A stretch of 64,000 nt of DNA from Trogon surrucura. Its lineage: Eukaryota > Chordata > Aves > Trogoniformes > Trogonidae. The notes beneath the pieces are model-generated. The model searched no databases, had not been told where the DNA came from, and was given only the letters and a program-made list of their open reading frames with translations. Positions 52,561 to 62,740 of this stretch are shown here, one piece after another. The stretch spans positions 146,897,578 through 146,961,577 of the forward strand of contig CM036617.1 of the NCBI GenBank assembly GCA_020746105.1. Direction: 5' to 3'. Both the position numbers and the translations under genes were made by a program. How positions within the stretch are numbered: the stretch's first letter is position 1; each line of letters opens with the position of its first letter.

Positions 52561-55500
52561 TGACACGGCACTAAATGGATGGCCAAACACAGAGGCTTTG
52601 TTACATGCAGGAGGTTGCGCTTTCGTCATCTTTTTCCAAACGTGCACCTAAGGGAAAATACTCTTGAACCCTTTCAAAGAAGGAAAGCAAAGAAGAAAGG
52701 TATTTTGCCCTACATGTTTTAAGGATAAACCTAGCAAAGGAAAAGAAATACTACCTAAATTGCTAGCAAAGAGTGGAAGCCCCAAAGATTTTTCGATTTT
52801 CTGTATGACGCATTTTCTTCTGCTTAACCTATTAAAACACAGACTGGCCCGAGTATCAAATTATTACATACTCAAACCTTTTCCTAACTTTCAAATTTTT
52901 TAAATATATTTTACAAATAGGCTTTTACCAAAGATTGCCATCAGCCTCATTCATTATAAAACTTTAAACAGATGAACTGGGTCAAAATGATTGTATTATA
53001 TGCCTATAATCTGTGCTATCAACTTTACTTTTCACCACTGCACCGCTAAAGCAAAACTGTGGTCCTGACTGAAAGCAGTAAATTCAGATCAAATGGGAAA
53101 GTGTTAAATTCAGAAGGGCTTTTGGTCCATTAACTTCCATGCTGATTTGACACGCTCTGCAGTGCTTGGGCAACAGACTCTGCTATACGACGTATTCCTA
53201 AGCAAACAGTGCTTTGTGTCATAAACCATCTGGGGTGTCAGTTCTAAGGGCCACTCAGCTAAACTCCTCTGATACACTTTGGAAATGCCGAGGTGCCGAA
53301 CAGAAACTTTTCTTCACTACAAAATCCCTTTCACATGGGTAAGGAGATGCTGCCATCAGAGGAACGACGGAAGGCATAAAATTTTGGTGAGGGCCGTTGT
53401 TTTCGTTATCCCACTGAAGAAAACCATTGGATACACAAGCTTTCCCAAAACACTACGATTTTTCTGAGGTACCAATAAAAAGTGATACAATTTATAACCT
53501 GGACAGTGCTCCCTTTCATATCAGAGCCTATAGTTGCAAAGCTAAGTGCCAAGCAGATGGTTGAAATCTGTTTTGTATAAAAAGTGTGTGCGCACATGCA
53601 GTTTTTTTAGATTGAGCTCTTTGTATTCATATTCAGGCCTAGGTTCTAGCCATCAAAACACTGGCACTGAAGCAATCATTAGCAACATTTTAGACAACTG
53701 GCAACTAAGGTATTCACAGTTCTCCACAAAATGTTCAGCTAATATCTCCCAGATGCATAATTAAGGCAAAAGATCATCTTCTTAAATTGGTATCAGTGCT
53801 TTGGATGGCCTTTCAATAGACTGCACACGCATGTAAAAAGCTATTTTATTTATCTTCTTTTTAAAATAATGTTCTAACTTCTATTACGCTCTAATTTTTT
53901 ATAGCCGCTTTTAAAAATACAGGCTTCCATGTCAGACTCTACCCAACTATTCCAGCAGCAACTTTGTTCACCTTGTTTTCATCTTTCTAAATCAATATCA
54001 ACAAGGAAATTCTACAAATCGTTTCAACGATAAGGCTCTTTCTTACCTGATAACCATTTACGTTTATTTAATATGAAAACACAAGATCGGCTGTGCTGCT
54101 CTGGAGGAATCGGCTCCGGAGGGGTGCGGTGAGCCCTCCCAAGAATCCACTGATGGATCTGCTGCTGTTACACTGGACAACCCACAGCAAGTCACCTCAG
54201 CTGCAGGTACCTCAGTCAACTCATTTGTAATTAGGCTGTTTATTACCACGAACAGCAAAACCAGAAATGCTTACCAGCATGAGGCTCTGCTGTCTGCCTG
54301 GGGTTCTCACGGAATCTGGGAACTGGTGACAATAATTTTCCTGGTGACAAATTAACAGAGGTCACACTTTTGACAACTGAGGCTATCAAACAAATGTATA
54401 TTTGGAAGACTGCATTTCTGTGCAGCAGTCTCACTTAGAGACCTTGGTGGCCACAACTGAGAATTACCACCTTAGGAAAATCACGTTTTCAAAACAAAGA
54501 TTGATTTTGTGTACGGTGCCAAGTCCACTAAGGTCCAGATGTTAGCCCTGGCAGAATTCAGGTACATTTTCATCACCGCCGTTCTGATCGTTCTAATTTG
54601 CCAGGGATACATGGTTTTTAGGAGGAACAGCTAGCTAATGTGCCTTTAAAGCACACCAACACAGAACTTCTGAAATCTACAGATTTGTAGAAGCCTGCAG
54701 GAATCTCTCCTGATGCTTTAGAAGTTCTGGCGGCATCACAACTTGATGGAATTTTGCTGCACATTAAGGAAAGTCAGGCTTCTGCTCAGTGATCTTCTTG
54801 CGGGTCACCATTTCATGCCATCCTGATTTACTGGGGTGAAAAACATCAGTCCTTTTTTCACAGAGTTGAGCAGAACATTAATTAATTAGGCCTGCATTTT
54901 TAGGACTTGAGACTGAGCTTCAGTGGCACTGAGTCCAAACACTCAGAATCAATGAGCAGTTTTGAAGGATGCCTTGACTGGCCTCATCACAAAATAAGTC
55001 TTTGTGAACACGCTGCTGAATAACTACTACTGAACCATATGGAACACGTCTGATTATAACCCATTATCTTGAAAGCAGTGTCTCTCTAAAAAGCTTATCA
55101 AAGAAAATAACTTAATAGCTCAGGCATAATATTCACAGGCTACAGAGATCAAATCCACCCAGGACTCCTTAGTTTACACCCATTTTCTCAATAGTGCGTA
55201 GTAAGAGATGCAACACAGAGACCAGATCTAAACCTACCTGAGGACCCAAGCGATTCAGTTCTCCTCTTACTGAGGACACATTCGGAAATAAGAAAAAATA
55301 CTAGAACAGATTAGAAGAACTTCTAACACAATGAAGAAAATAATTCCTCCTTTTCAAGAAGCCTGTATTGTTTCCTTTTTTTTGGATCTGTCGCACATTT
55401 AAACAGATGTCAAACATGCGGGTAAGAATCACAATGTATTTTGTGTTCTGCAACGAGGTTTTTGCTTTTAAGCTAGCTCGGTTGCTCACTGTGGCTGTCT

Positions 55501-58323
55501 ACATTGCTGCTTTCAGTAGAGTCTGTTCCTCACATTAATACTCTCCATGTGATGATTTTTCTTCCCTTAGTGCCTGGTCCTTAGGTTATAAAACATATGA
55601 TGGCTCTTGTACGTACGGCTGAAGATGCTAACTGTTCTCCAGGACAAAACCTTTACCTGACCACTAGTAGTACATGCTGTCTCTCAATTTCCCTCTTAAA
55701 CATCATGGGTGCTGCTACTCAACTCGGGTTCTCCACACTTGATTCCAAGTAGGGAGTTAGTTCAGAAGCACGCTCAGATAACTGCAGGGACTACAGGGAC
55801 TACTCCCTCCCAGCCCTAACTGATGTGGCTGGGGCTATAAATATTTCTTTACTTTACCTTATTAATTACACTCCGAAGCCCCTGTTTTAGGTATTTAATC
55901 TGAATATTGTAGTTCATCTTGCTAGAATGAGACCTTTAGAAATTATAATTGGACAGACAGAAGTCTATAATTTACAGTTCTTAGTATCTCAAGAACGAAA
56001 AGAAGGGTCTTAAGGTTAAAAAACAGGATGAGCAGTCAGCACCTCTACTTTTTATATCCACCCATGCAAATGATTTTGTGACACCGTTACTCTGTTTTCT
56101 CATCTATAGGTCGAGGCTAATCTTGCTTCTCAATCTAAAGAGCACAGAAATCTTCATGATTTGTATATTAATGCTTTCCAAATGCTTTGAATTCCTAATC
56201 AAAAGACTTTATAGGAAGCATGAATCTATTATTAATATTATCAATACTTCTAACAGTAAAGCAACTTCTACATACATATGTGTAGAAAATATACACAGAG
56301 AGAATGCACGTGCACGTATACTGCTCAATTTAAAAATTCTAAAGTGTGGCTTCCGGACTGAAATCTCATTCATGAACCATGCTACGGATCTCTTACCTAC
56401 TCTCCGTTTCTGAATTTTCCCCATACAAAGACACATTGATATTACTCTAAGCTCTAAGCACAAAGGCTGCTCTGTGGAATGGAAAGAAACCTTCTTTTTT
56501 TGTGTTTGTACAGTGACAAGCATAATGGGGTTCTGATTCAGGATGCTTGCACTCTACAAAAATACACTAAATCAATGACACTAATACACATGCAGATTAT
56601 CTACAAAAGAGATGCATGGCACACTCAGGAGTCGCACAGTATTTTTCCCATACTTTGCATGGTATTTCAAGCAAACACCATAGCTCAGTATGGTTTCCTG
56701 AGTCATACAATTAATTTCAGAGTTTAGGCAAGAAGAGAAAGAGTGAACAGAACTTAAAAAACAAAACCAAAAAAACATAAGTAAAGGATGAGAGCCTCTC
56801 AAAGGGAATTTCTACTAAATCCTGATTTAAGTTGCAAAACCAGAATCAACTCGACGTTCATACAGTTTCTACAAAGATAAGAATCAATGCCTTCTTTACA
56901 AGACACTGACCATAAATACCTACTTAAATCTCAAAAACTCTTGAGCAAAAGACAAACCAAAGCTGAACCTGAAGAGAAAAGTATTTTCTATGTCCCCATG
57001 ATTTTCAAAGTCAAAAGCCTGGATATTTTTAACAGACGTGGAAAAGAAGCCTATTTGGCTTTAGTCAGCAAATGCAGAAGGAAACTGTACCGAAAGAATA
57101 ATGTTGCATGTTCTGTTTTCGTTTGATTTCATTTAGCCTTTCAGTTCTATTTCAGTTTTGTTTCATTTAGCAAATCTTTTTTTTTTTTTAAATAATCATC
57201 ATGTTTTGGTGATTCACATTTCACACCAGCACAGGAACAAGTCATGTAAATACAACACAACAAAATGACCCAGTTTGTTAAAAGACATGCCAAACGGGGA
57301 AGAACATCCTTCCCTCCGCCCTTACCAACCATCACCTTCCCACACATCTCTTCTCTATCCAAAAAAGCCTCTGCCCCAGTGAGGCCGCAGCATTGAAATT
57401 TAGGGAGAAAACCCTATGAATAGAAACTTGACTAAACCTTCGGAGAAAATGTTTTCAGTCTCATTTTACAAAGTGAATGTAATGAGGCCGCTAAGGGAAA
57501 TTCTCTGAAAACAGAAGACTTCTCCACAGTCGAGTACAGCACGGGCAGAACTACAAAGCCAGTGCTCCCTCCCGACACGAAGCTCCGCTGAAGAGCCTCA
57601 GCTCTAACCCAGTCAGGGCCACCCCAAAAGGAGGGAGGACACCATACGCCTCATACCCTTCATTAAACGTTCTCTCTCTTGAACGAAGGGAGATCTCAAA
57701 ATTTTAAAAATTGCATACAGCAACGCACATTGGTCTTCCAGACTGTGATGAATTTTAGCTTCATCACACTCTAAAAGCACAGTCTCTTTAAGATTCCCAA
57801 CAAACCGAAGCTGAGGCAACTTCAGGCAACCCAGCGAACAGACGTACCAAAGTACAGGGAACAAACGCGAACGCGTCTGTGCGTAAGCATACGCATGCTC
57901 TTGAGGGAGTTTAAGGCTGTTTCAACTGGCCAAAAAAAAAAAGTTTGGTGAAATTTTGTCATGTAACCATGGTAAAAAAGGAATAACAAAATTAAACACT
58001 GTTTGGAACCACTAACACTTTCCCTACTCTTGGTCTTACACTATCTATTGAGTTGGCAATGGCAAGTAACTCCAGCTTGCTGTCAGAGACATTATCTTTG
58101 CCCATGGCCAACCCACAAGATGAATGAATGAAACACGGGGAGTTTCTTCACTCTCACATTCTGAAAAAAAATCAAGCTCAGCACCAAAGAAACCAAGGGG
58201 GTGAGAAACTGTATGGGTTTGTCTTTACGTGTACGTTCCTAGGTCTTTCTTCTCTAGAGCTACAAAGGCTCATGAAGAACATCAGATGCAGACAATGGTC
58301 CTAACTATGTGAGAATAGCACAG

Positions 58324-58324
<1 letters not shown>
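52561..58324. other. Nongenic AT-rich DNA, about 5.8 kb
   Basis: No supported gene. The frames at 56078-56413 (111 codons, plus) and 56209-56523 (104 codons, minus) overlap and are mutual shadows. The 79-codon plus frame at 56887-57126 has lysine-rich content without a domain. A T-run lies at 57176-57190. A CpG-bearing patch (ACGCGAACGCGTCTGTGCG) lies near 57866. Weak old-repeat words occur near 54910 and 55150. Confidence 0.5.

Positions 58325-58348
<24 letters not shown>
58325..58348. repeat. (CA)n microsatellite
   Basis: An uninterrupted AC/CA run of about 12 units (the run begins after CACAGA), likely polymorphic in length. Confidence 0.95.
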
Positions 58349-58354
<6 letters not shown>

Positions 58355-58935
58355 TACAGAGAGTCCCTCGCCACTAAAAAGAACTCCGGTTATTCATACA
58401 AGAAAATTAAATTTCTATTCACTTTGCTTATATTTTTGGCCCCCAAAGTAACAGAATTATGTTAAGATTAGTAAGAGAGAAACAAATACGTAGCAGTAAG
58501 ATTATAACAGAACCACACAGAAAAATTAGCACTAAGGTAACATTTTCTGATATATTTAGATCAAATAGCATGCAGACACACACATCTTAAGAAGAAAACA
58601 AATCACAAAGAAGATAGTCTATGTGAACTTGAGAAAACACAAAAGCAGAAGTACATGGTAAAACAAAATAAAATAAAATTACAATAGATCTCAAAGAGCA
58701 GCTGCCGATATGAATTTCCACGCTTGGTTTTTAAGAAAAAAAAAAGTATTAAAAGGAAATTTGAAATAATAAAGATAAATTTTAAAAATAGCAAATATAA
58801 TTGTAATTTGAGAAATGCTACCTGATTAATCTCACAATACTTCTAAGGGAAACAAGGTCAAAGGCATTTCAAACTTTCAAAATAAGCCCCAAGCTTTTTC
58901 TCCTTTTCACTTCAACTCTCAGAGTTCTACAAGTC
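58349..58935. other. Nongenic AT-rich DNA
   Basis: No supported gene or repeat. It is strongly A-rich near 58660-58680 and 58735-58800. Confidence 0.6.
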
Positions 58936-58977
58936 AAAAATAATATCATCATGTAGGAACATGATGATATTATTTTT
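58936..58977. repeat. Perfect 19-bp inverted repeat (hairpin)
   Basis: The left arm is AAAAATAATATCATCATGT (58936-58954), the loop AGGA (58955-58958), and the right arm ACATGATGATATTATTTTT (58959-58977). The arms are exact reverse complements. It is too short for a typical animal microRNA precursor, and there is no T-run context suggesting a terminator function in a eukaryote. Confidence 0.95.
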
Positions 58978-59289
58978 CTTCTTAAACAAGGTGACAAAAG
59001 GACAAGTTGAAGAGAAGTGCCATGCCAGATGAAAAACAGCGGGTAGGAAAATTTTGCAAATTTCTCTTAAAACAAACAACCTCCCCTAATATCATGGGCA
59101 GCACCTCTGATGCTCCTGAACTTCGTACTAACATCCAACGATTCTAGGAACCAGAATTCAACCCGCCTTTCTCTTCTTCTTTTTCTTTTTTAAAAAAGTA
59201 ATTAAATTTTACACCTACCCTAAAAAACCCAAACAAACGATGGACAGTTTCTCTGAATCACCACTGCACATCTCAAAATTTCCATTCAC
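58978..59289. other. AT-rich DNA left of the CpG-rich segment
   Basis: Contains a T/C-rich run (CTCTTCTTCTTTTTC near 59170) that runs into A-rich sequence. No gene is seen. Confidence 0.55.
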
Positions 59290-59815
59290 TCCTCGCATTC
59301 TTTTCGAGTGCCATGGCCCCCGCGAGCAGCGCTCACCAAAATCCTTCCAAAACCTTGCCTAAGTTCGCTCTCTCCCAACAGTTTCGCGCTGTCACGAGGA
59401 CGTGCGGCCTCACGAACAACTTTGAGAGACTCCTGGCTTCTCCGGCTGGCAAAGGCTGGGCTGGGCGCGGAGGTGACAAGCGGTGTCTCGCACGCGGGGG
59501 GCTCCCCGCCACCCCCCTCTTGCCGGCAAAGGCACAAGCCACTGGGACCAGGTCGTCCCCTCGGTGGGGCGCGGGAGAGGTGGGACGCGTGGCAGACGGC
59601 GGGCCAGCGTTGTAACCCTCGGCAAAGGCGCGGGTGAAAACTTTATGGTCGCTGACGGCGGCGGGGTTTCGTCAGGGGGTCGGCGGGAGGAGACGCGAAA
59701 GGTCCAAAGGCTGTAAATCCTTGTCAGGTACGGCGCGGGCAATTGCTCGTCCTTGCCCGCTGCCCAAAGCCGAAAGCTTGAGGGAAAAACGCAGCCCGCT
59801 TCAGAAGTTTGAGAG
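59290..59815 (+). promoter_or_regulatory. CpG-rich promoter and candidate first exon
   Basis: This is the only GC- and CpG-rich stretch in the window. It has GC-box-like words (TGGGCTGGGCGCGGAGG near 59458; GGTGGGGCGCGGGAGAGG near 59563). CpG-island promoters are typical of vertebrate housekeeping, developmental and lncRNA genes. It ends on the plus strand at a near-consensus splice donor (GAGAG|GTAAGT, GT at 59816). A minus-strand donor-like site (TTTTG|GTGAGC, GT at 59336-59335) makes a bidirectional promoter possible. The ATG at 59643 opens only a 23-codon frame, and longer frames here are GC-driven. It is therefore a candidate noncoding or 5'-UTR first exon. The start of transcription cannot be placed from sequence alone. 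Confidence 0.55.
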
Positions 59816-59821
59816 GTAAGT
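59816..59821 (+). other. Candidate splice donor
   Basis: GTAAGT directly follows exon bases GAGAG, a near-consensus match at the last exon and first six intron positions. Its place at the edge of the CpG-rich segment raises its credibility. Confidence 0.5.
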
Positions 59822-59829
59822 TCTGGTTC

Positions 59830-60060
59830 AGGTAATTCAATAACGTGGCAAGGATTTGCTTAATTTGCAGTGTATTTTTTAACGCGCTCCGACACGACAT
59901 AATTTTACCTTTTGTAAAGGTAAAGAAGCGCTTTGCTTCTAAGGATGCTACTTGCTAAACAAATTCCTTGCCATCAGCAGAGACGTACTACAGCTATTGA
60001 TTAATTGCTGTGAGCGCTTCTCTTAACTTCAGTGACAGATTTCACAGGCATTGAATATTT
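59830..60060. promoter_or_regulatory. Candidate conserved block downstream of the CpG island
   Basis: A CpG-bearing AT-rich stretch (TTAACGCGCTCCGACACG near 59879) with homeodomain-type TTGATTAATTGCTG near 59997. It contains two adjacent small inverted repeats: TTTACCTTT / AAAGGTAAA (59904-59924, 3-base loop) and AGAAGC / GCTTCT (59924-59940, 5-base loop). If the donor at 59816 is real, this is the start of a first intron, a common enhancer position. Inferred. Confidence 0.38.
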
Positions 60061-60635
60061 CCAGTGTGTACAGGTACAAGATGACAACATGTTTTCCCTC
60101 CCTCCACTTAGAAGTTAATTATGCTACAACCAGGCCTGACCAAGTAATCAAAAAAGAAACAAAAACAAACCAAAACTGAAAGCCAACAGAACACCAAACC
60201 GACTTCTGCAAGAATTGTGAAGGCAGAGGTATCCGATACGCAAACATGCAGGTATCCTAGTCAACATTAAGAGATTTACATATAGCATGCAAAGAAATTA
60301 TAAATCAACCTTGGGAAGAGAGACTCTTTTTCCTGTCTAAATATTATAAATGTGTATTTTATACAGCTACAGTTATATCACATTACACAGTCACATATGC
60401 CTATCCTATCAGGGAGCTTCACATTCAAGTAACTCAACCAGACACTAAATGCCTCCTAAATGATAAAGTCATAAATGTTCGTTAAAAGCTCCCTGAGAAG
60501 TAGTAAATATTTTGTAAACTAGTTATATATTTAAGATCTCTGGACGGCAAGAGAAGGAAAAACAATTCCTCTCCTATCTAAAGGTACCAATCAAACACAC
60601 TATGCACATAAACATCGCAAGATGCTTGGTGGGAG
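60061..60635. other. Nongenic AT-rich DNA
   Basis: No gene or repeat seen apart from a short AAAC-rich patch near 60150-60175. Confidence 0.55.
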
Positions 60636-60660
60636 AGTGTGTGTATGTGTTTGTGTGTGT
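60636..60660. repeat. Short imperfect (GT)n tract
   Basis: GTGTGTGTATGTGTTTGTGT-type alternating sequence. It borders the candidate conserved block to its right. Confidence 0.8.
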
Positions 60661-61020
60661 TTTAATTAACTCCTTGAATGCATATGATGAGCCAGCCACC
60701 CAGAATTAGTAATGCCAAACTCCCGATTTGATTCAAATGCAATGAATACAGCAGTCGAATTGTGCAGGCTGGTGTGTCACTCATCAGCTCTCTCATTTGG
60801 GCTTTTGCCTTCCAAGTCTAGTTCACAATTTCAGCAACTGGTAAATTATTGAAATGTTCATTAAAATCCATAATCTGTAACAGTCAACTTCCTCCTCGCT
60901 AAGCACAAGCACAACAAATGAAATTACTGCACGCAGGACATTAATGAGTAGTCTGCAAACGCATTAATTCCTTCAGCCGTATCTCAGAGAGATAAAATCC
61001 CGTTAATTTTCGTCACTGCG
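60661..61020. promoter_or_regulatory. Candidate conserved noncoding block
   Basis: A unique 360-base stretch without simple repeats. It has many TAAT/ATTA cores (ACCCAGAATTAGTAATGCC; GGACATTAATGAGTAGTC; CGCATTAATTCC), a TGATTCAAATGCAATG octamer-like word near 60728, and retained CpGs. No coding frame is present. Of the putative blocks in this window it looks most like a deeply conserved developmental enhancer. The assessment is by texture only. Confidence 0.42.
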
Positions 61021-61475
61021 AAAAAACAGTGTCTGAAACTTTCAGCTGGCACTGTATTTATTCTTCAGATCCCAGACCCAGAGATCCACAAACGTAAGGA
61101 ATAAAGTCTTTTTCCCAAAACATCTCAGTGGAAGTGAAAAGCTATTCAGTCTGGTATTAAAGGAAAAAACTCATTGTTTTCTTTTAAAGGAAGGAATAAT
61201 CGCTCTTACTTCTACAGGTAGACTTTAGGAGAGTGGGACGTTATTCTGAGCAAGCCAGTTAATAGTAACGCATTATTCTTTCTCCAAATTTCTCAGCAAA
61301 CGCAGCAACAGAAGAAAGCTTTTAGGGTAACTTTAGCTAAGAAAAGCACTTAAGAATACGCAAAGTTTCCTTTTAGGAAAATGATTTCTCCATTTGACAG
61401 TGTTGGTACAACCCCAAAATAAATTCAGTGGGAGTCTGAAATGACTCGTGCAGTGCAGCAGTGAAGCAGCTAAGT
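61021..61475. other. Nongenic AT-rich DNA
   Basis: No gene or repeat seen. Confidence 0.55.
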
Positions 61476-61498
61476 ATATTTTTTTTTCCTCCCAGCAG
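61476..61498 (+). other. Candidate tandem (NAGNAG) splice acceptor
   Basis: A pyrimidine tract (T9, CCTCCC) ends in AGCAG, giving two possible acceptors three bases apart (AG at 61494-61495 and 61497-61498). It lies about 1.7 kb downstream of the donor at 59816 on the same strand. No clear donor follows; an ACCG|GTGACT at about 61580 is weak. Confidence 0.3.
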
Positions 61499-62124
61499 AC
61501 GCTTGCTTTACATCCTTGAGCCTTTCCTTTCTACAAGCTATTCACTAGCACAGAGAACGTTTCAAGTGCACAGAACCGGTGACTCTGAACGTTAAACTTG
61601 CTCTACCATTCCCATCCCCACTGCTTCCATCCATGCCTTTTGTCTTTTCTAGCTCTTCCTTTTTTCCTACAGAAGCACTAGCCCATCCTTCTTTCTTCCA
61701 CAAACACCTCATACTTTACCTTGAATTGGCATATTAAAAAATATTTCCCTAATAAATAAATCAATTTTACAAAATGAAAAATAATTAAAAAAAGGAACGA
61801 GAAGGGATGTCACTCTGTCCGGATGCCTAGAGTAGCCTCTCTCTCGGTCTACAGAGAAATGTAAATATTCAGTAATTAATTTGGCTTTAAGAACATTCCA
61901 TACACTAGGGACATTGTTACGCAGTCACTTTATCTATTTTTCATTTATCAGATTTTATTAAGACATTAAAACTTTATGCTGGGCATTTCTGAGATTTTAT
62001 CATTCTGTAAATTTCACAGCTGTCTGCCATGGTTCTGGCCATGTTGTCTACCTTTTCCCAGTAAAATAAACTTTCTTCCTATTGTGGCCATACTTGTTCT
62101 ATTTAAGTATAATGACCCGTCTTT
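61499..62124. other. Nongenic AT-rich DNA
   Basis: If the acceptor at 61476-61498 is used, an exon would start here; no coding frame is evident. The 150-codon plus frame at 61976-62428 runs through the A-rich tract and is low-complexity. The rest is AT-rich and unique. Confidence 0.5.
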
Positions 62125-62215
62125 AAAAAAAAAAAAAAAACCAAACCAAAACAACAAAAACCACACAAGAAAACCCACAACAAACAAAACCCAAGAAAAC
62201 CCAAACAACAAAAGA
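62125..62215. repeat. A/C-rich low-complexity tract
   Basis: A 16-base A-run followed by irregular AAAACC/AAAC/AACCC units. The minus strand carries three GGG runs in T-rich sequence. Minus-strand frames (62014-62244 and 62123-62353) give F/V/G-rich translations, a low-complexity artefact. Confidence 0.85.
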
Positions 62216-62439
62216 ATTAGTCTTTCTGAGACCTTTAAAACCAATTTGGAGTGTCACAGGTACACCACAAAGTACACCCCAGAAGTTATCCTTTCCCGTG
62301 TAACAAACGGAGCAGATTCCAGTTATAATTTTTTCCCTACAGCATTTCTGCAAACATCATCCCACCTCAGCTCACGCATTCTGATGCTTCACTCAGTCAA
62401 GCAGCTGAACCGCCACAAACCGAAATAAAGACGTGCAAG
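62216..62439. other. Nongenic DNA
   Basis: No gene or repeat seen. A T-run-containing word, TATAATTTTTTCCCTACAG near 62323, resembles an acceptor but has no supporting exon. Confidence 0.45.
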
Positions 62440-62740
62440 TAACTTCTCAGGAAAGGACGAAAACCCTCGCGTTTTTGGTAGGGTAATTAATTATACATGC
62501 TAATTCACAAAACCTACTGCAATTTAGTAGTGATGCTGAATGAATTAATGAATGTTTATTCGTCTGACACCGAGGATCATTTTCATTCCAAGTGTGTGTC
62601 GTAAATGCCCCCTGATAATGGCCACCGGCACACAGGAGAAGTCCCCTTGATTCAGATCCCTTCACTTGGGGTGACTGAAAGTTTCTGAACTGTTTGCAGT
62701 TTACCAGGATACACCGAAACATCATGAGAAACATGACAGG
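62440..62740. promoter_or_regulatory. Candidate conserved noncoding block
   Basis: Unique sequence with TAATTAATTATAC (near 62485), TGAATGAATTAATGAATG (near 62539) and retained CpGs (TATTCGTCTGACACCGAGG near 62558). No coding frame of note. It resembles homeodomain-rich enhancers. Inferred from texture. Confidence 0.35.

Noticed and set aside
59308-59742. Several frames of 69-111 codons in the CpG-rich segment
   Set aside because: GC-rich DNA lacks stop codons in all frames. Translations are R/P/G-rich in several phases at once, with no ATG-led frame supported by the splice donor.
61976-62428. 150-codon frame with KKKKKPNQNNKN stretch, and matching minus-strand F/V-rich frames
   Set aside because: Produced by the A/C-rich low-complexity tract at 62125-62215.
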